From: Sulfolobales archaeon Acd1
Lineage (GTDB): Archaea > Thermoproteota > Thermoprotei_A > Sulfolobales > Sulfolobaceae
Assembly (NCBI GenBank): GCA_000389735.1
Contig: APJY01000002.1
Coordinates: 124,001 to 188,000 of the forward strand
Direction of reading: 5' to 3'
DNA length: 64,000 nt
Positions 16,800 to 26,434 of the stretch are shown here, in pieces (position 1 is the stretch's first letter; each line of letters begins with the position of its first letter). The notes beneath the pieces were generated by a model that did not search any database, was not told the origin of the DNA, and was given only the letters and a program-made list of their open reading frames with translations. Both the position numbers and the translations under genes were made by a program.

Positions 16800-16876
16800 T
16801 TCTGCCTCATGTAAGGAGAGTGAAACTCGCTATAATAACGGTTTTCGAGTTTAACTTCATTAACCTAAGTGCCGCT

Positions 16877-17398
16877 CTACTTATCTACCCCAGCAATCGT
16901 CTTTAATCTTTCATCGCCTTTAATTTCCTTAATGAACTCATAGACGCTCTTGGGAACCCTTTCCTTCCAGGACTCGTCTCCTGAAATCATCAGTGACCTT
17001 ATGTTCGTGGAGTTGAAAACGTATCTGTTGAAGGCGGGCGGTACTAGAACTTCATAACCAGCCTCCCTGAACAGTCTCACGACGAGGGGGTTCCTCGCCA
17101 CAACGGCCTCAAATCTCGGTGTGTAACTCCTAACGTGATATGGCCATACACTATTCATCAGGATATCTGGGACAGGGATTGTGTAAACCCGCTCTAGCGG
17201 TATGTGAAACTCTATTAACGCTTTCCTTATCATTTCTATCCTTTCACCCGCAGAGAAAGGGTTCATTATGGTGTGCGACTCTTGTGAGCTGCCGATCACT
17301 ATTATAATTTCATCAAATTTTTCTAATGTCCACTTAATTACTTCTATATGTCCTAGATGAATAGGCTGAAATCTTCCTGGGAACAAGGCTCTACGCAG
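16877..17398 (-). CDS. nadM: Nicotinamide-nucleotide adenylyltransferase
   Basis: The 173-aa Rossmann nucleotidyltransferase makes NAD+ from NMN and ATP. It has the conserved [17 protein letters not shown]-terminus with the HxGH motif, [14 protein letters not shown], and STNIRSLM (ISSTxxR-like). The conserved first strand RRALF can be included only by starting at CTG 17398, since a stop lies two codons earlier. The next option, TTG 17386, would delete the first half of strand beta-1. I therefore chose CTG, with caution. It overlaps the SAM-hydrolase gene by 46 nt. Confidence 0.9.
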   Translation of the reverse strand: MRRALFPGRFQPIHLGHIEVIKWTLEKFDEIIIVIGSSQESHTIMNPFSAGERIEMIRKALIEFHIPLERVYTIPVPDILMNSVWPYHVRSYTPRFEAVVARNPLVVRLFREAGYEVLVPPAFNRYVFNSTNIRSLMISGDESWKERVPKSVYEFIKEIKGDERLKTIAGVDK

Positions 17399-18168
17399 AC
17401 CTCATCACCTGTAGATATTCCTAATTCGTATGCGGCGTTCCCCTGGTTTATCGCCAACTCCAGGAAACCAAAGCTGTTAACGTATAATAAACGTTCCCCT
17501 GGATTTACGTCTCCGAACGTTCTTACGGTCTTTACGTCAAAGGACCGCTTACCAATCCTTATCTTAACTTCCCTGCCTGGAATGAGGTTCTTCGGCCTTA
17601 AAGAAAGCGCAACGTTCCCATACTTGTCAACGTGTACGGCCTTGAGTTTTATGCAATTGTTTTCGACGCTATAGATCTCAAGCTCAAGGGTGGTTAATTC
17701 ACTAGGATTTAGTTCGGGGCCAATCGTTTCAGGCGACATTTTACAAGCCAGCAAAGCGGCTACAGGAGAAAAAACGTCTCTACCGTGAAAAGTATAAGAA
17801 ATTTCATCAGATAGCATAACCTTTTTATTCAGAATTTCATAAACTTTTCGTATACCATCAGACTTCACAGCGGGATAAAGCACGCCGTTGTCGGGTCCCA
17901 CGAAAAAGTAATTCTGCGTCCTTATTACTACTGCTCGCCTTTTGGTGCCAACTCCCGGGTCAACAACTACTAAGAAAACCGTATTCTTGGGGAAATACTT
18001 GAAAGCTGATAGGAGCAAGTACGCCCCTGAGACTACGCTCCAGGACGTCACGTTAGGAGCTATATACGAGACTTTAGCCTGTGGACAAATCCCTCTTATC
18101 ACACCCTCCATAATTCCGTTATAGGAGTCAGAAGTCCCAAAGTCAGTTAGTATCGCTACGTGCCTCAC
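17353..18168 (-). CDS. SAM hydroxide adenosyltransferase (DUF62, SAM hydrolase)
   Basis: The 271-aa protein of the fluorinase/chlorinase-like family in archaea hydrolyses S-adenosylmethionine to adenosine and methionine. Seen: [18 protein letters not shown] at the N-terminus, [26 protein letters not shown] and [12 protein letters not shown], and a C-terminal beta-barrel region. It overlaps the CYTH gene upstream by 26 nt and nadM downstream, forming a tight three-gene operon in which two members handle adenosine nucleotides. Confidence 0.9.
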   Translation of the reverse strand: MRHVAILTDFGTSDSYNGIMEGVIRGICPQAKVSYIAPNVTSWSVVSGAYLLLSAFKYFPKNTVFLVVVDPGVGTKRRAVVIRTQNYFFVGPDNGVLYPAVKSDGIRKVYEILNKKVMLSDEISYTFHGRDVFSPVAALLACKMSPETIGPELNPSELTTLELEIYSVENNCIKLKAVHVDKYGNVALSLRPKNLIPGREVKIRIGKRSFDVKTVRTFGDVNPGERLLYVNSFGFLELAINQGNAAYELGISTGDEVCVEPCSQEDFSLFI

Positions 18169-18688
18169 TTCTTTTCAGCAGAATGAGCTCGAGGTACGAT
18201 TTAATCACTTTCTCTCCAAAGAAACCGTACGTTTTCTTCAACTTCTCAACGTGCTCCAAAAGCTCGTCCTCACTCACATTTATACCTTCTATTTCTATGA
18301 AATCTCCCAGTCCGACCACGGAATCTATAGAGATAATAAATTTTCCATCAATGAAATTATAACGTTCTTTCTCAATTTTAGCGACAGGAACAAAACCTAG
18401 CTTCCTCAGGAGAAGGTCTGCCTTATCTAAGTCGCTCACTTCTACCGTTATTTCCTCCCTGGACTTAGTAATAGCAGAGACTTTCGGACCCTTGTAGGTT
18501 AGCTCTGTCCTTCCGTTCACGTTCCTTAATCTTAATGCCTCGTCCGTAGAGCTAAAGTCCCTTGACGGGTGTTGATAGTAAATATCTATTTGATGCTCAA
18601 TTAGAGGTTTGCCTAAGTCTCTAGAAAGCAGATCGACGGCTCTTAAGTGATCAATAGTTAATATGTGCTTAACTTCTCTCTCTATCAC
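18143..18688 (-). CDS. CYTH-domain phosphohydrolase/cyclase (CyaB/ThTPase-like)
   Basis: The 181-aa CYTH protein has the signature EXEXK as EREVK at residues 3-7, [15 protein letters not shown], and [16 protein letters not shown] on the opposite tunnel wall. The family acts on triphosphates (class IV adenylate cyclase or thiamine/polyphosphate triphosphatase); which one cannot be told here. GTG 18688 is preferred to TTG 18700. It puts the EXEXK strand at the very N-terminus, and the TATA element TTTTTAATATAC (complement of 18710-18721) lies about 27 bp upstream, implying a leaderless transcript. Confidence 0.85.
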   Translation of the reverse strand: MIEREVKHILTIDHLRAVDLLSRDLGKPLIEHQIDIYYQHPSRDFSSTDEALRLRNVNGRTELTYKGPKVSAITKSREEITVEVSDLDKADLLLRKLGFVPVAKIEKERYNFIDGKFIISIDSVVGLGDFIEIEGINVSEDELLEHVEKLKKTYGFFGEKVIKSYLELILLKRSEARSDTN

Positions 18689-18721
18689 ATGTGGAATCAA
18701 GTATCGATGAGTATATTAAAA
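18656..18721. promoter_or_regulatory. Crossed divergent promoters of the CYTH and NSUN genes
   Basis: The two start codons (GTG 18688 minus, GTG 18691 plus) are 2 bp apart. The plus-strand TATA gttaatatgt (18656-18665) lies inside the CYTH gene. The minus-strand TATA (18710-18721) lies inside the NSUN gene. Each is about 27 bp from its start, so each promoter occupies the partner's coding sequence. Confidence 0.45.
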
Positions 18722-19716
18722 AGCACGCGGACCTCTTCGTTCACTCACCGACTGCCAGAGCCCTCAAATTGGCCGAGAAGTACAAGGTTCTAGGCTACAT
18801 GGCGCAGAGGTATCTCGACTTCCTCAAAGACGAAGCGGAGGAGTTCCTTCGATCCTGTTCCCTCCCGTTGAGAAGGGCCATTAGGTGCAACACGCTAAAG
18901 CTAGATAGTTGTGAGAGGTTAGTGAGATCGTTAGAGCTTAAGGGTTTCAAGTTAGAACCTGTAAAATGGATAAAGTATTTCTACTGGGTTAACCGTGCCC
19001 CTTCGTCTCCTACGCTGGGATCTACCTTTGAGTATTTGTCCGGGCAATATTACATACAGTCACCAGTGTCGGGTGTACCCGTCGTGGAACTGAACCCCAA
19101 TCCTTCGGACACGGTTTTAGACATGGCGGCCGCTCCGGGCGGAAAGACCTCTTTCATTGCTCAGCTTATGAGAAACCAGGGCCTGATAGTTGCTGTAGAG
19201 AGCTCGAGGGATAGGACTAAAAGCCTAATGTCGAACTTGTCTAGGCTGGGCGTTGCCAACACGCTCATTCTGCGCCAGAGGGTAGAGAAGTTAGTGAATA
19301 TTTTCTTCGAGCGCTTCGATAGGGTGCTACTTGACTCCCCCTGCTCCGGCGAGGGTCTACTTCCGTTAGATCCCGCTAGAAGGACTAAAACTAGCCCAGA
19401 GGACCTTCTGAGGTTTTTCGAGACCCAGCTAGTCTTAATAGATGATGCATATAAGATGGTTAGACCCGGCGGGCTATTGGTTTACTCTACTTGCAGTATT
19501 GCGCCCGAAGAAAATGAGTTCGTGGTGGAGTACCTCCTGGAGAATTATGATGACGTGAAAGTAGAGAAAATCTCAGGTAGTTATCCAGTCGAGGAAGGAT
19601 TAACTGAATATAGGAAATACATTCTATCGGAAGAATTAAGGCATTGCATAAGGTTCTACCCTCACAAGTCAGGTACCGAGGGCTTTTTCGTATGCAAACT
19701 AAGAAGAGGAAATTAG
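18691..19716 (+). CDS. NSUN/RsmB-family RNA (cytosine-5-)-methyltransferase
   Basis: The 341-aa SAM-dependent enzyme makes m5C in tRNA or rRNA. It shows motif [14 protein letters not shown] and the two catalytic cysteines in DSPCSGEG and [12 protein letters not shown]. About 110 N-terminal residues ([20 protein letters not shown]) form the RRM-like extension of Nop2/Sun proteins. No PUA domain is attached. Instead a separate Nip7-like pre-PUA/PUA gene overlaps its end. The target is probably tRNA or large-subunit rRNA; sequence alone does not decide. Confidence 0.9.
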   Translation: MESSIDEYIKKHADLFVHSPTARALKLAEKYKVLGYMAQRYLDFLKDEAEEFLRSCSLPLRRAIRCNTLKLDSCERLVRSLELKGFKLEPVKWIKYFYWVNRAPSSPTLGSTFEYLSGQYYIQSPVSGVPVVELNPNPSDTVLDMAAAPGGKTSFIAQLMRNQGLIVAVESSRDRTKSLMSNLSRLGVANTLILRQRVEKLVNIFFERFDRVLLDSPCSGEGLLPLDPARRTKTSPEDLLRFFETQLVLIDDAYKMVRPGGLLVYSTCSIAPEENEFVVEYLLENYDDVKVEKISGSYPVEEGLTEYRKYILSEELRHCIRFYPHKSGTEGFFVCKLRRGN

Positions 19717-20267
19717 AATTTAACTCAATTAACACTAAACTTTACAACATTATTATAGCTTATTTAAAGAAGAAATTTAACTGTGATTCTCTAGATATAC
19801 CTATTGAAAGACTTTTCGCACTAGGAAACGGATTCTTGACAGTATGTTACTTCAGTGGAAACCTTGAGGCGGCTAAGATAACGTTAACAGGGCTTCAGGC
19901 CCAGGGGTTACATCCGTATTGCCTGGGTGTACCCCTTTTAATAATAAAGTATACCAAGCATAAAAATTCTAAAAAAATAAAAATAAAGCCACTATTTAAT
20001 TTAATTAATTTTTTAAAAAATTGTAAAAATAAAATTATTTTAAATGAAAGAATCGTCCAAAAACTTAGTTATGGGAAGCCGATAGACGTCGATCTGCATG
20101 AGATTAACCCATATATTGGTGAGCACGAAAACAACAAATCAAAACTTTATGTGATAGAGACCGATACTGGAATCACTATAGGGTTTTCTAGGATTTTTGT
20201 TTACAAAAACAAAGCAAGAATAGTACCGCTGTTAGATATAGGATGGTATTTAAGGGAAGGGAAATAG
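19692..20267 (+). CDS. nip7: Nip7-like (UPF0113) pre-PUA/PUA RNA-binding protein
   Basis: The product is about 191 aa. The N-terminal half has LGNGFLTVCYFSG and KITLTGLQAQGLHPY, matching the LG..F.KF and LHVTALD.LAPY blocks of Nip7. The C-terminal half has IVQKLSYGKP, TGITIGFSRI and a final LLDIGWYLREGK, matching the PUA domain and the DIGEYVR end of Nip7. Nip7 acts with Nop2-type methyltransferases in 60S maturation, and here it overlaps the NSUN gene. ATG 19692 is chosen over the upstream ATG inside the NSUN frame. The middle third (about 19960-20050) is strikingly AT-rich, mainly Lys/Asn/Ile codons. Confidence 0.72.
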   Translation: MQTKKRKLEFNSINTKLYNIIIAYLKKKFNCDSLDIPIERLFALGNGFLTVCYFSGNLEAAKITLTGLQAQGLHPYCLGVPLLIIKYTKHKNSKKIKIKPLFNLINFLKNCKNKIILNERIVQKLSYGKPIDVDLHEINPYIGEHENNKSKLYVIETDTGITIGFSRIFVYKNKARIVPLLDIGWYLREGK

Positions 20268-20278
20268 GTTATTAGGAC

Positions 20279-21295
20279 ATGGAGCGAGTTAATCAAGACG
20301 GTAACATGACCACACAAGAGGAAGTATCAAACTTCAATGCAGCCAAGAAAGTGAAGACTCTAGCGGATTTATCTGGCGTGGGTCCCGCGATACTTAACAA
20401 GCTTACCGAGGCCGGCTACACAACGCTTGAGGCCATAGCTGTAGCGTCACCGCAGGAGTTGAGCGTAGCTGCGGGTATACCCCTATCGACTGCTCAAAGG
20501 ATTATAAAGGAAGCTAGGGAAGCCCTTGACATCAGGTTCAAAACCGCTCTGGAGATCAAGAAGGAGCGACTTAACACTAGGAAAATAACGACAGGTAGTC
20601 AAGCGCTGGACGGGTTGCTAGGGGGTGGTATAGAGACTAGGACGATGACTGAGTTCTTCGGGGAGTTCGGCTCAGGAAAAACCCAGATATGTCACCAACT
20701 CAGTGTTAACGTTCAATTGCCTTACGAGAAGGGAGGACTAAACGGAAAGGCGGTCTACATAGATACCGAAGGGACGTTCAGGTGGGAAAGAATAGAAAAT
20801 ATGGCCAAGGCGCTGAATCTTGACCCAGACGTCGTGGAGAGCAACATTTACTATATGAGAGCTATAAACTCGGATCATCAGATAGCCATAGTTGACGACT
20901 TACAGGAACTAATCAATAAGGATCCTTCCATAAAGCTTGTAATAGTCGACTCTGTAACTTCCCATTTCAGGGCGGAATATCCTGGTAGGGAGAATTTAGC
21001 CGCAAGACAACAGAAGCTCAACAAACACCTTCATCAGCTAGTTAGGTTGGCTGAAATGTATAACTTAGCTGTTGTCGTAACTAACCAGGTAATGGCTAGG
21101 CCGGATATGTTCTACGGAGACCCGACTCAGGCCGTTGGAGGGCACACACTATATCACGTGCCAGGAATTAGAGTTCAACTGAAAAAGAGCAGAGGCAACA
21201 AGAGGATAGCTAGAATAGTTGATGCTCCACACTTGCCTGAAGGTGAAGTCGTGTTCGCCATTACTGAGGAAGGAGTAAGAGACGCTGAAGACTAG
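20279..21295 (+). CDS. radA: DNA recombinase RadA
   Basis: The 338-aa RecA/Rad51-family strand-exchange protein has an N-terminal HhH domain ([17 protein letters not shown]), the polymerisation motif region [11 protein letters not shown], Walker A GEFGSGKT, Walker B VIVDSV and loop L2 [18 protein letters not shown] 20279 is supported by tatttaag (about 20247-20254), 29 bp upstream, which fits a leaderless mRNA. An alternative ATG at 20306 would give the usual ~329-aa form. The promoter lies within the Nip7-like gene. Confidence 0.97.
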   Translation: MERVNQDGNMTTQEEVSNFNAAKKVKTLADLSGVGPAILNKLTEAGYTTLEAIAVASPQELSVAAGIPLSTAQRIIKEAREALDIRFKTALEIKKERLNTRKITTGSQALDGLLGGGIETRTMTEFFGEFGSGKTQICHQLSVNVQLPYEKGGLNGKAVYIDTEGTFRWERIENMAKALNLDPDVVESNIYYMRAINSDHQIAIVDDLQELINKDPSIKLVIVDSVTSHFRAEYPGRENLAARQQKLNKHLHQLVRLAEMYNLAVVVTNQVMARPDMFYGDPTQAVGGHTLYHVPGIRVQLKKSRGNKRIARIVDAPHLPEGEVVFAITEEGVRDAED

Positions 21296-21335
21296 ATTAA
21301 CATTTTTCAGCCGAGCTATCGCTTATGCCTTCAAA

Positions 21336-21857
21336 ATGGACGTACTGTGGGCTCCCTGGAGATCGAAGTATGTTGCTGACGCCTCGAAGAGAAAAGACTC
21401 TGAGGAATGCATATTCTGTCGTGCTTTGAAAGACGAAAAGGATGAAAGAAACTACGTTGTTTACAGAGGTAAATACAATTTTGTAATACTCAACATATAT
21501 CCCTACAACCCAGGTCATATAATGATATCTCCAAATAGGCACGTCGGCTCTATAGAAGCGTTAATACAGGAAGAAGCTCTCGAGCTATTTGAGTTACTGA
21601 AAGTCTCACTGAAAGTATTAAGGCGAGTTTATTCACCCGACGGTTTCAACGTTGGGATTAACTTAGGCAGGGTCGCTGGGGCGGGCGTCGACTCACACGT
21701 TCATGTCCACGTAGTTCCGCGATGGAACGGCGACGCAAACTTCATGCCGGTAATAGGAGGGACAAAGGTTATACCAGAGTCGCTCGAGTCTTCATACGAA
21801 AAGATTAGGAAAGCGTTCCTCGAGGAGATGAAGAGGCCCTCGATCTCTGAAAAATGA
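21336..21857 (+). CDS. HIT-family nucleotide hydrolase/phosphorylase
   Basis: The 173-aa protein carries the histidine triad HVHVHVVP (121-128). A Cys pair (CIFC, residues 25-28) and the N-terminal [10 protein letters not shown] are typical of archaeal/actinobacterial Ap4A phosphorylase-like HIT enzymes. It likely cleaves dinucleoside polyphosphates or nucleoside phosphoramidates. It starts 40 bp after radA and is followed by the threonine dehydratase gene. Confidence 0.88.
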   Translation: MDVLWAPWRSKYVADASKRKDSEECIFCRALKDEKDERNYVVYRGKYNFVILNIYPYNPGHIMISPNRHVGSIEALIQEEALELFELLKVSLKVLRRVYSPDGFNVGINLGRVAGAGVDSHVHVHVVPRWNGDANFMPVIGGTKVIPESLESSYEKIRKAFLEEMKRPSISEK

Positions 21858-21884
21858 CTATGATGAAGGTAGGGTTTGTCTGAT

Positions 21885-23108
21885 ATGGTCTCATTCAACA
21901 CTCAAGAGTTTTACAAAAAGATACTCGAGACAAAGGAACTGATTTCTAGCTACATTCACAATACACCATTCGATTTTTCTACTACTTTTTCAAATTGGAC
22001 GGGATACAAAGTTTACTTGAAATTGGAGAACTTGCAGAAGACAGGGTCTTTTAAAGTTAGGGGAGCGTTCTCAAGGTTAATCAGGTTAAGCGAGGAGGAA
22101 AAGAGAAGGGGAGTCATAGCGGTTTCGGCCGGCAATCATGCTCAAGGTGTGGCTTACGCAGCGTCCAAGCTAGGAATAAGATCGGTCATAGTAATGCCAG
22201 AGAGCGCACCAATATCTAAATATATGGCCACTAAGTCTTATGGAGCACAAGTAATACTTTATGGTCAGTATTTACATCAAAGTATGGAAAAAGCACAGGA
22301 ATTAATTAGGGAAATGGGCCTCGTTCTTGTTCATCCCTACGCGGATAAGGAGGTAATATGGGGACAAGGAACTATAGGGCTTGAATTACCTGTAGAGAAC
22401 TTGGACGCTATCGTTGTTCCTGTTGGAGGAGGCGGTCTTATTTCAGGCATAGCAATAGCCGCGAAGTCGAGGAATCCCAACGTTAAAATAATAGGTGTAC
22501 AATCGGCTGCTTCGCCCTCTTTTAAAGTGTCGAAAAGCTTAGGAAGATTGGTTGAAATAGAGCCCAGCTTTTCGATAGCCGATGGTATACTCGTAAAGTC
22601 ACCCTCCGAGCTAACTTTCAGTATAATAAACGAGTTGGTCGATGATATAGTACTCGTAGATGACGAGGAAATAGCAGAAGCGATTTATCTTCTTCTTGAG
22701 AGGGCGAAAACGGTGGTTGAAGGGGCCGGAGCCGCTCCAGTGGCGGCATTGCTTAAAGGTAAGATTAAACTTGACTCGGGCAGTAGAGTTGCGGCAATAA
22801 TAAGCGGGGGCAATATAGATTTATCCTTATTATCAAAAATAATCGAGAAGGCCCTATCCAGGTCTAAAAGAATAGTTAAGGTGAAAGTAATTGTGCCAGA
22901 CAAGCCAGGCTACTTAAACAAGATTTTGAGTCATGTGGTTGCCATTAAGGGAAACGTAGTGGAAGTAATGCATGATAGAATAAGCTCCGACGTACCACCA
23001 GGCTACACAAAGATATATATACTGTTTGAGGTCCCTGATACTTCTTATTTAGAAGATTTTTCTAACAGGTTACTGTCTGAAGGCATAGAGGTAAGAATAG
23101 TTGAATAA
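21885..23108 (+). CDS. ilvA: Threonine ammonia-lyase (threonine dehydratase) with ACT domain
   Basis: The 407-aa PLP enzyme deaminates threonine to 2-oxobutyrate for isoleucine synthesis. The PLP lysine is Lys57 in GSFKVRGA. The phosphate-binding loop is VGGGGLISG, and [13 protein letters not shown] is intact. A C-terminal ACT domain (about 325-405, [16 protein letters not shown]) suggests allosteric control by amino acids. ATG 21885 is preferred to TTG 21876. TdcB-type catabolic use is possible. Confidence 0.9.
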   Translation: MVSFNTQEFYKKILETKELISSYIHNTPFDFSTTFSNWTGYKVYLKLENLQKTGSFKVRGAFSRLIRLSEEEKRRGVIAVSAGNHAQGVAYAASKLGIRSVIVMPESAPISKYMATKSYGAQVILYGQYLHQSMEKAQELIREMGLVLVHPYADKEVIWGQGTIGLELPVENLDAIVVPVGGGGLISGIAIAAKSRNPNVKIIGVQSAASPSFKVSKSLGRLVEIEPSFSIADGILVKSPSELTFSIINELVDDIVLVDDEEIAEAIYLLLERAKTVVEGAGAAPVAALLKGKIKLDSGSRVAAIISGGNIDLSLLSKIIEKALSRSKRIVKVKVIVPDKPGYLNKILSHVVAIKGNVVEVMHDRISSDVPPGYTKIYILFEVPDTSYLEDFSNRLLSEGIEVRIVE

Positions 23109-23153
23109 CTAATTAGTTTTTTAAATCCGTGAGCAGGTAAGGGCATGATCTAA

Positions 23154-23971
23154 ATGGAATTTATTATCTAGGCCCCAAAGGGAGTTACTCCTATCTGGTT
23201 GCATCGAAGGTCAAAGGTAGGAAGGTCGAAGCGTCGACGATAACGGAGGTCTTTGAGAGCGTTGAACGTTCAGAGAGCGCGATAGGAGTAGTTCCGATTG
23301 AAAACAGTATAGAAGGTCCGGTTCATGAGACGCTAGATAATTTGTTCGTTAGGAATGGTATCTATGTCACTAGAGAAATAGAACTGGCGGTTAATATAGT
23401 ACTAGCAGTCAATAAATCGGTAAAAGACTATAAAAAAATTAAACGTATTTACGCGCAACCGTATGCCTATTCTGAGTCGAGAGAAAACCTCGAGAGGCTA
23501 GGAATCCATGTGGAGGAACTGATACCTGTCGAAAGCACTTCGAAAGGCGCGCTTTTAGCGTCTAAAGACCCTGACGGTGCCGCGTTATGCTCCGAGTTGG
23601 CAGCCAAAATTTATGGGTTAAAGATCGTAGAAAAGAATATACAATCGGCCAACAACATAACTAGATTCTTTATCATATCGAAGACTATGAGGAAATTCGG
23701 AGGCAAGACGTTACTCTTTATGACAGTGCCGCACAGGCCAGGAGGGCTCTACAAAGCCTTAGAGCCTTTCCAAAGACACCGGATCAACCTAACGATGATA
23801 TACTCCAGACCTTTAAAGATCATTCCATGGAGGTATTACTTCTATCTTGAATTCGAAGGATCTATAAGTTCCAAGAAGGTTGAAAAAGCCATAGAAGAGT
23901 TGAGATCAAAAGTTGAACTTTTACTCATCAAGGGGAGTTTTATTAGATCTAAACCACGATACCAGGCTTAA
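23154..23971 (+). CDS. pheA: Prephenate dehydratase PheA with an apparent 1-base lesion at its start
   Basis: The enzyme converts prephenate to phenylpyruvate for phenylalanine synthesis. The frame encodes IYYLGPKGSYSYLVASK, GVVPIENSIEGPVHETLD and NNITRFFIIS (the TRF catalytic triplet), plus a C-terminal ACT domain with RPGGLYKALEPF. No ATG, GTG or TTG exists in this frame before codon ~63. The only nearby ATG (23154) is out of frame and stops after five codons. Adding one A to the GGAA run after it would give MEIYYLGPKG, the expected N-terminus. So either a frameshift, a sequence error, or an unusual ATT start at 23159. A TATA box (ttttttaaat, 23117-23126) precedes it. Confidence 0.85.
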
Positions 23972-24911
23972 GGTTTTCCACACTAAATAGGACCATATAG
24001 CCTCTCACGTTCAATTTTTCCGCTATAGAAGACGCTACTTCAAGTATTGTCGATTTCGATCTCGCGTGTAGCATAGCGTAGCATAAGTAATTCCAAGATT
24101 TATTGGAGCTCCTGAGAACCACGTGGGTCGTTTCCCTTAACTCGGCCAGCTTATTACACGTGGACTCGCAGTCCTCAGCTGAGATCATCATCATCCCGTT
24201 TTCCTTTATTCCTACACTTTCTCCAACGATAGTGGCGCCGTAGTCCCTTATCGCGCCTTTGTCGCGTAGCTTTGCTATTAGGTCGATCAACTCTTCCTCA
24301 GTCATACCGACTTTACGCGCGACCTCCATGAACGGTCTGGGTGCTATAGGCAAAGGCTTTGACAGCTCAGTCAGGACTTCTCTCGGAACGCTAACGGTTC
24401 CGGCATCAGCCGGCACGTTGGGCTCGCTGTAAGACACTCCTCTATAAACGTCGTATTTCACGCTGAGCTTGACGGTTCTTTCTGAGTAAAGGATTACATA
24501 ATCTTCGGCGTTCACCTCTTCCATCAGGTCGTCGATCCACTTGGTCAACTTCTCCCTGCTTTCGGCCTTAATTACGTACCAAACGTTGTATTTTGGATGA
24601 ATTCTTATGTAATTATGTGTAATTTCTTTAATGTTAAGAGCTATTTTTCGAAACTTCTCCAAATTAGCTGGATGAATACTCGCCGCGACTAGGGCGCTGT
24701 CCATTCCTTTGGCCCTGAAACTCACATACATTCCCACCCTCTTTATGACTCCCGCGTCTATGAGGGCCTTCACGCGACTAATCACGTCACTCTCGCTTAT
24801 CCCTAGTCTTTGACCTACAATCTTGAAAGGCTCCGGATCAAGCGGGAAGGAGTACTGAAGTTCCATCAGAAGCCGCTTATCGAGCTCGTTGAGCACTAGC
24901 ATTTCAGTCAT
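23949..24911 (-). CDS. Siroheme decarboxylase, fused AhbA-AhbB-type (AsnC-like fold)
   Basis: The 320-aa protein consists of two tandem AsnC/Lrp-like halves, each with a winged-helix-like and a RAM-like part. First half: LDKRLLMELQYSFPLDPEPF, GVIKRVGMYVSFR and ITHNYIRIHPKYNVWYVI. Second half: LPIAPRPFMEVARKVGM and AIRDYGATIVGE. These are the blocks of siroheme decarboxylase subunits AhbA and AhbB, which make didecarboxysiroheme on the alternative heme route. A DNA-binding regulator is the alternative. It converges on pheA with a 23-bp overlap. A TATA box (complement of about 24929-24941) supports ATG 24911. Confidence 0.72.
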   Translation of the reverse strand: MTEMLVLNELDKRLLMELQYSFPLDPEPFKIVGQRLGISESDVISRVKALIDAGVIKRVGMYVSFRAKGMDSALVAASIHPANLEKFRKIALNIKEITHNYIRIHPKYNVWYVIKAESREKLTKWIDDLMEEVNAEDYVILYSERTVKLSVKYDVYRGVSYSEPNVPADAGTVSVPREVLTELSKPLPIAPRPFMEVARKVGMTEEELIDLIAKLRDKGAIRDYGATIVGESVGIKENGMMMISAEDCESTCNKLAELRETTHVVLRSSNKSWNYLCYAMLHARSKSTILEVASSIAEKLNVRGYMVLFSVENLKPGIVV

Positions 24912-25023
24912 GAAGACAGAACCTCATCAATATATCTTTTCTATTAATCTTTAGTAGATTGAAAGTTAAATGAAAATACCTACAATATATTAATTATTTG
25001 TATTTTTTCAATATTTCTCAAAT

Positions 25024-26433
25024 TTAGTAAAGGCCAAGCTTCATGGCTATTCCTCTAGCAGCGATCACGCCAGTGGCCGCGGCAACGTTTATCCCTCTAG
25101 AGAGACCTACACCGTCGCCCGCCACAAATAGGTTATCAACTACAGTTTCCAAGTTACTATCAACTACAGCTTTCATGCTGTAGTACTTGATCTCAGGCGC
25201 ATAGAGGAGCGTATTAGACGAATAGATTCCAGGAGCTATGTTGTCAAGCCTTTCTAGACCCTCAAGTAGGTTGCTTACGACCCTATAAGGAAGGCCCATG
25301 CTGATGTCACCGGGCGTTACGTCCTTCAAGGTGGGTTTTACGGTTGACCTCGATATTCTATCCCACGTACTTCTCCTTCCCTTCTCGAAGTCTATGAGTC
25401 GTTGGATGATCGGTTTCTCGCCTCCTAGCCTAGTCATCAATTTGGCAATGCTTTTGCCGTACTCTATCGTGTCCTCTAGAGGATCAGACAGCTTTATTGT
25501 GGTCAGGAAGGCGAAGTTCGTGTTCCTACTCTTCCTGTCCGCAAACGTTTGTCCGTTGACGCCGATAGTTCCGTCGTCATAAACTTCTTTCATTATAAAC
25601 CCATTAGGATTGACACAGAACGTTCTAACTTTATCATCATATTTTCTAGTATACATAATGATCTTAGGATCCCATACGGTGGAAGTGATTTCCTCCATCA
25701 CGAAGCTCTCGACCTCTACCCTGACGCCGATGTCTAGGGGCCCAGGTATCATGTCCACGCCTAGTTTCCTGGCTTCCTCGAGGAACCAATTCGCTCCAGC
25801 CCTACCAGGTGCGGCTAGCACATACTTGGCCTGGATCTCCCCCCTCGTAGTCTTGAGGACGAACCCTCCGTTGGACTTCTCGAGGCTTTTGACATCGGCG
25901 TCTTCACTCACGTATATTTCAGAACTCTCTATGAAGTTGAGAATGTTTTCTATAACTATAGGTGTTTTGTCCGTTCCAATATGTCTCTGCTTGATCGGTA
26001 CGAACTCTGCACCTACTTTAGCAGCTCTCCTCTGAATCTCCTTAACTTTCTCCATGTTAGGCTCAAATAACCTATCCTTTGGGGCTCCAAACTCCACGAA
26101 GACGTTATCCACGTAGTTGATCAGTTCCTCTGCCTTATCCCAACTCTTCACGATTTCATGAAGCTCCCCGCCGATATCGGGTCTCAAGTTAATGATCCCA
26201 CTACTGTAGGTACCGGCTCCGCCAATCCCATACGTTATGTTGCAGGGGTTACAGAAGGTACACTTCTCGCGAGGGGTAAAGAGGGGGCAAGTCCTCTTGA
26301 GGGGCCTAAGCCCCTTGTCGATTAGCATGATCTTAACGTTAGAGTTTCTACTTCTCTTGAGCTTCGCCAACTCGTAAGTAGCGAAGAGCCCAGCCGGTCC
26401 AGCCCCTATTATCGCTACGTCTATCTCCTTCAT
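25024..26433 (-). CDS. FAD-dependent oxidoreductase (COG2509-type)
   Basis: The 469-aa flavoprotein has an N-terminal Rossmann FAD site ([18 protein letters not shown]) and a Cys-rich segment [17 protein letters not shown] followed by [11 protein letters not shown]. It ends with [20 protein letters not shown]. The cysteines may hold a small iron-sulfur cluster or serve redox chemistry. The family occurs in many anaerobes and archaea and its substrate is unknown. ATG 26433 lies 1 bp after the purA stop, so it is the second gene of a purA operon; the functional tie is unclear. Confidence 0.8.
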   Translation of the reverse strand: MKEIDVAIIGAGPAGLFATYELAKLKRSRNSNVKIMLIDKGLRPLKRTCPLFTPREKCTFCNPCNITYGIGGAGTYSSGIINLRPDIGGELHEIVKSWDKAEELINYVDNVFVEFGAPKDRLFEPNMEKVKEIQRRAAKVGAEFVPIKQRHIGTDKTPIVIENILNFIESSEIYVSEDADVKSLEKSNGGFVLKTTRGEIQAKYVLAAPGRAGANWFLEEARKLGVDMIPGPLDIGVRVEVESFVMEEITSTVWDPKIIMYTRKYDDKVRTFCVNPNGFIMKEVYDDGTIGVNGQTFADRKSRNTNFAFLTTIKLSDPLEDTIEYGKSIAKLMTRLGGEKPIIQRLIDFEKGRRSTWDRISRSTVKPTLKDVTPGDISMGLPYRVVSNLLEGLERLDNIAPGIYSSNTLLYAPEIKYYSMKAVVDSNLETVVDNLFVAGDGVGLSRGINVAAATGVIAARGIAMKLGLY

Positions 26434-26434
26434 T

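Noticed and set aside
23949-24911. The AhbA-AhbB-like protein as an ordinary Lrp transcription regulator
   Set aside because: It is twice the usual Lrp length, with two tandem halves carrying HNYIR and YNVW motifs typical of siroheme decarboxylases. A regulator remains only the second choice.
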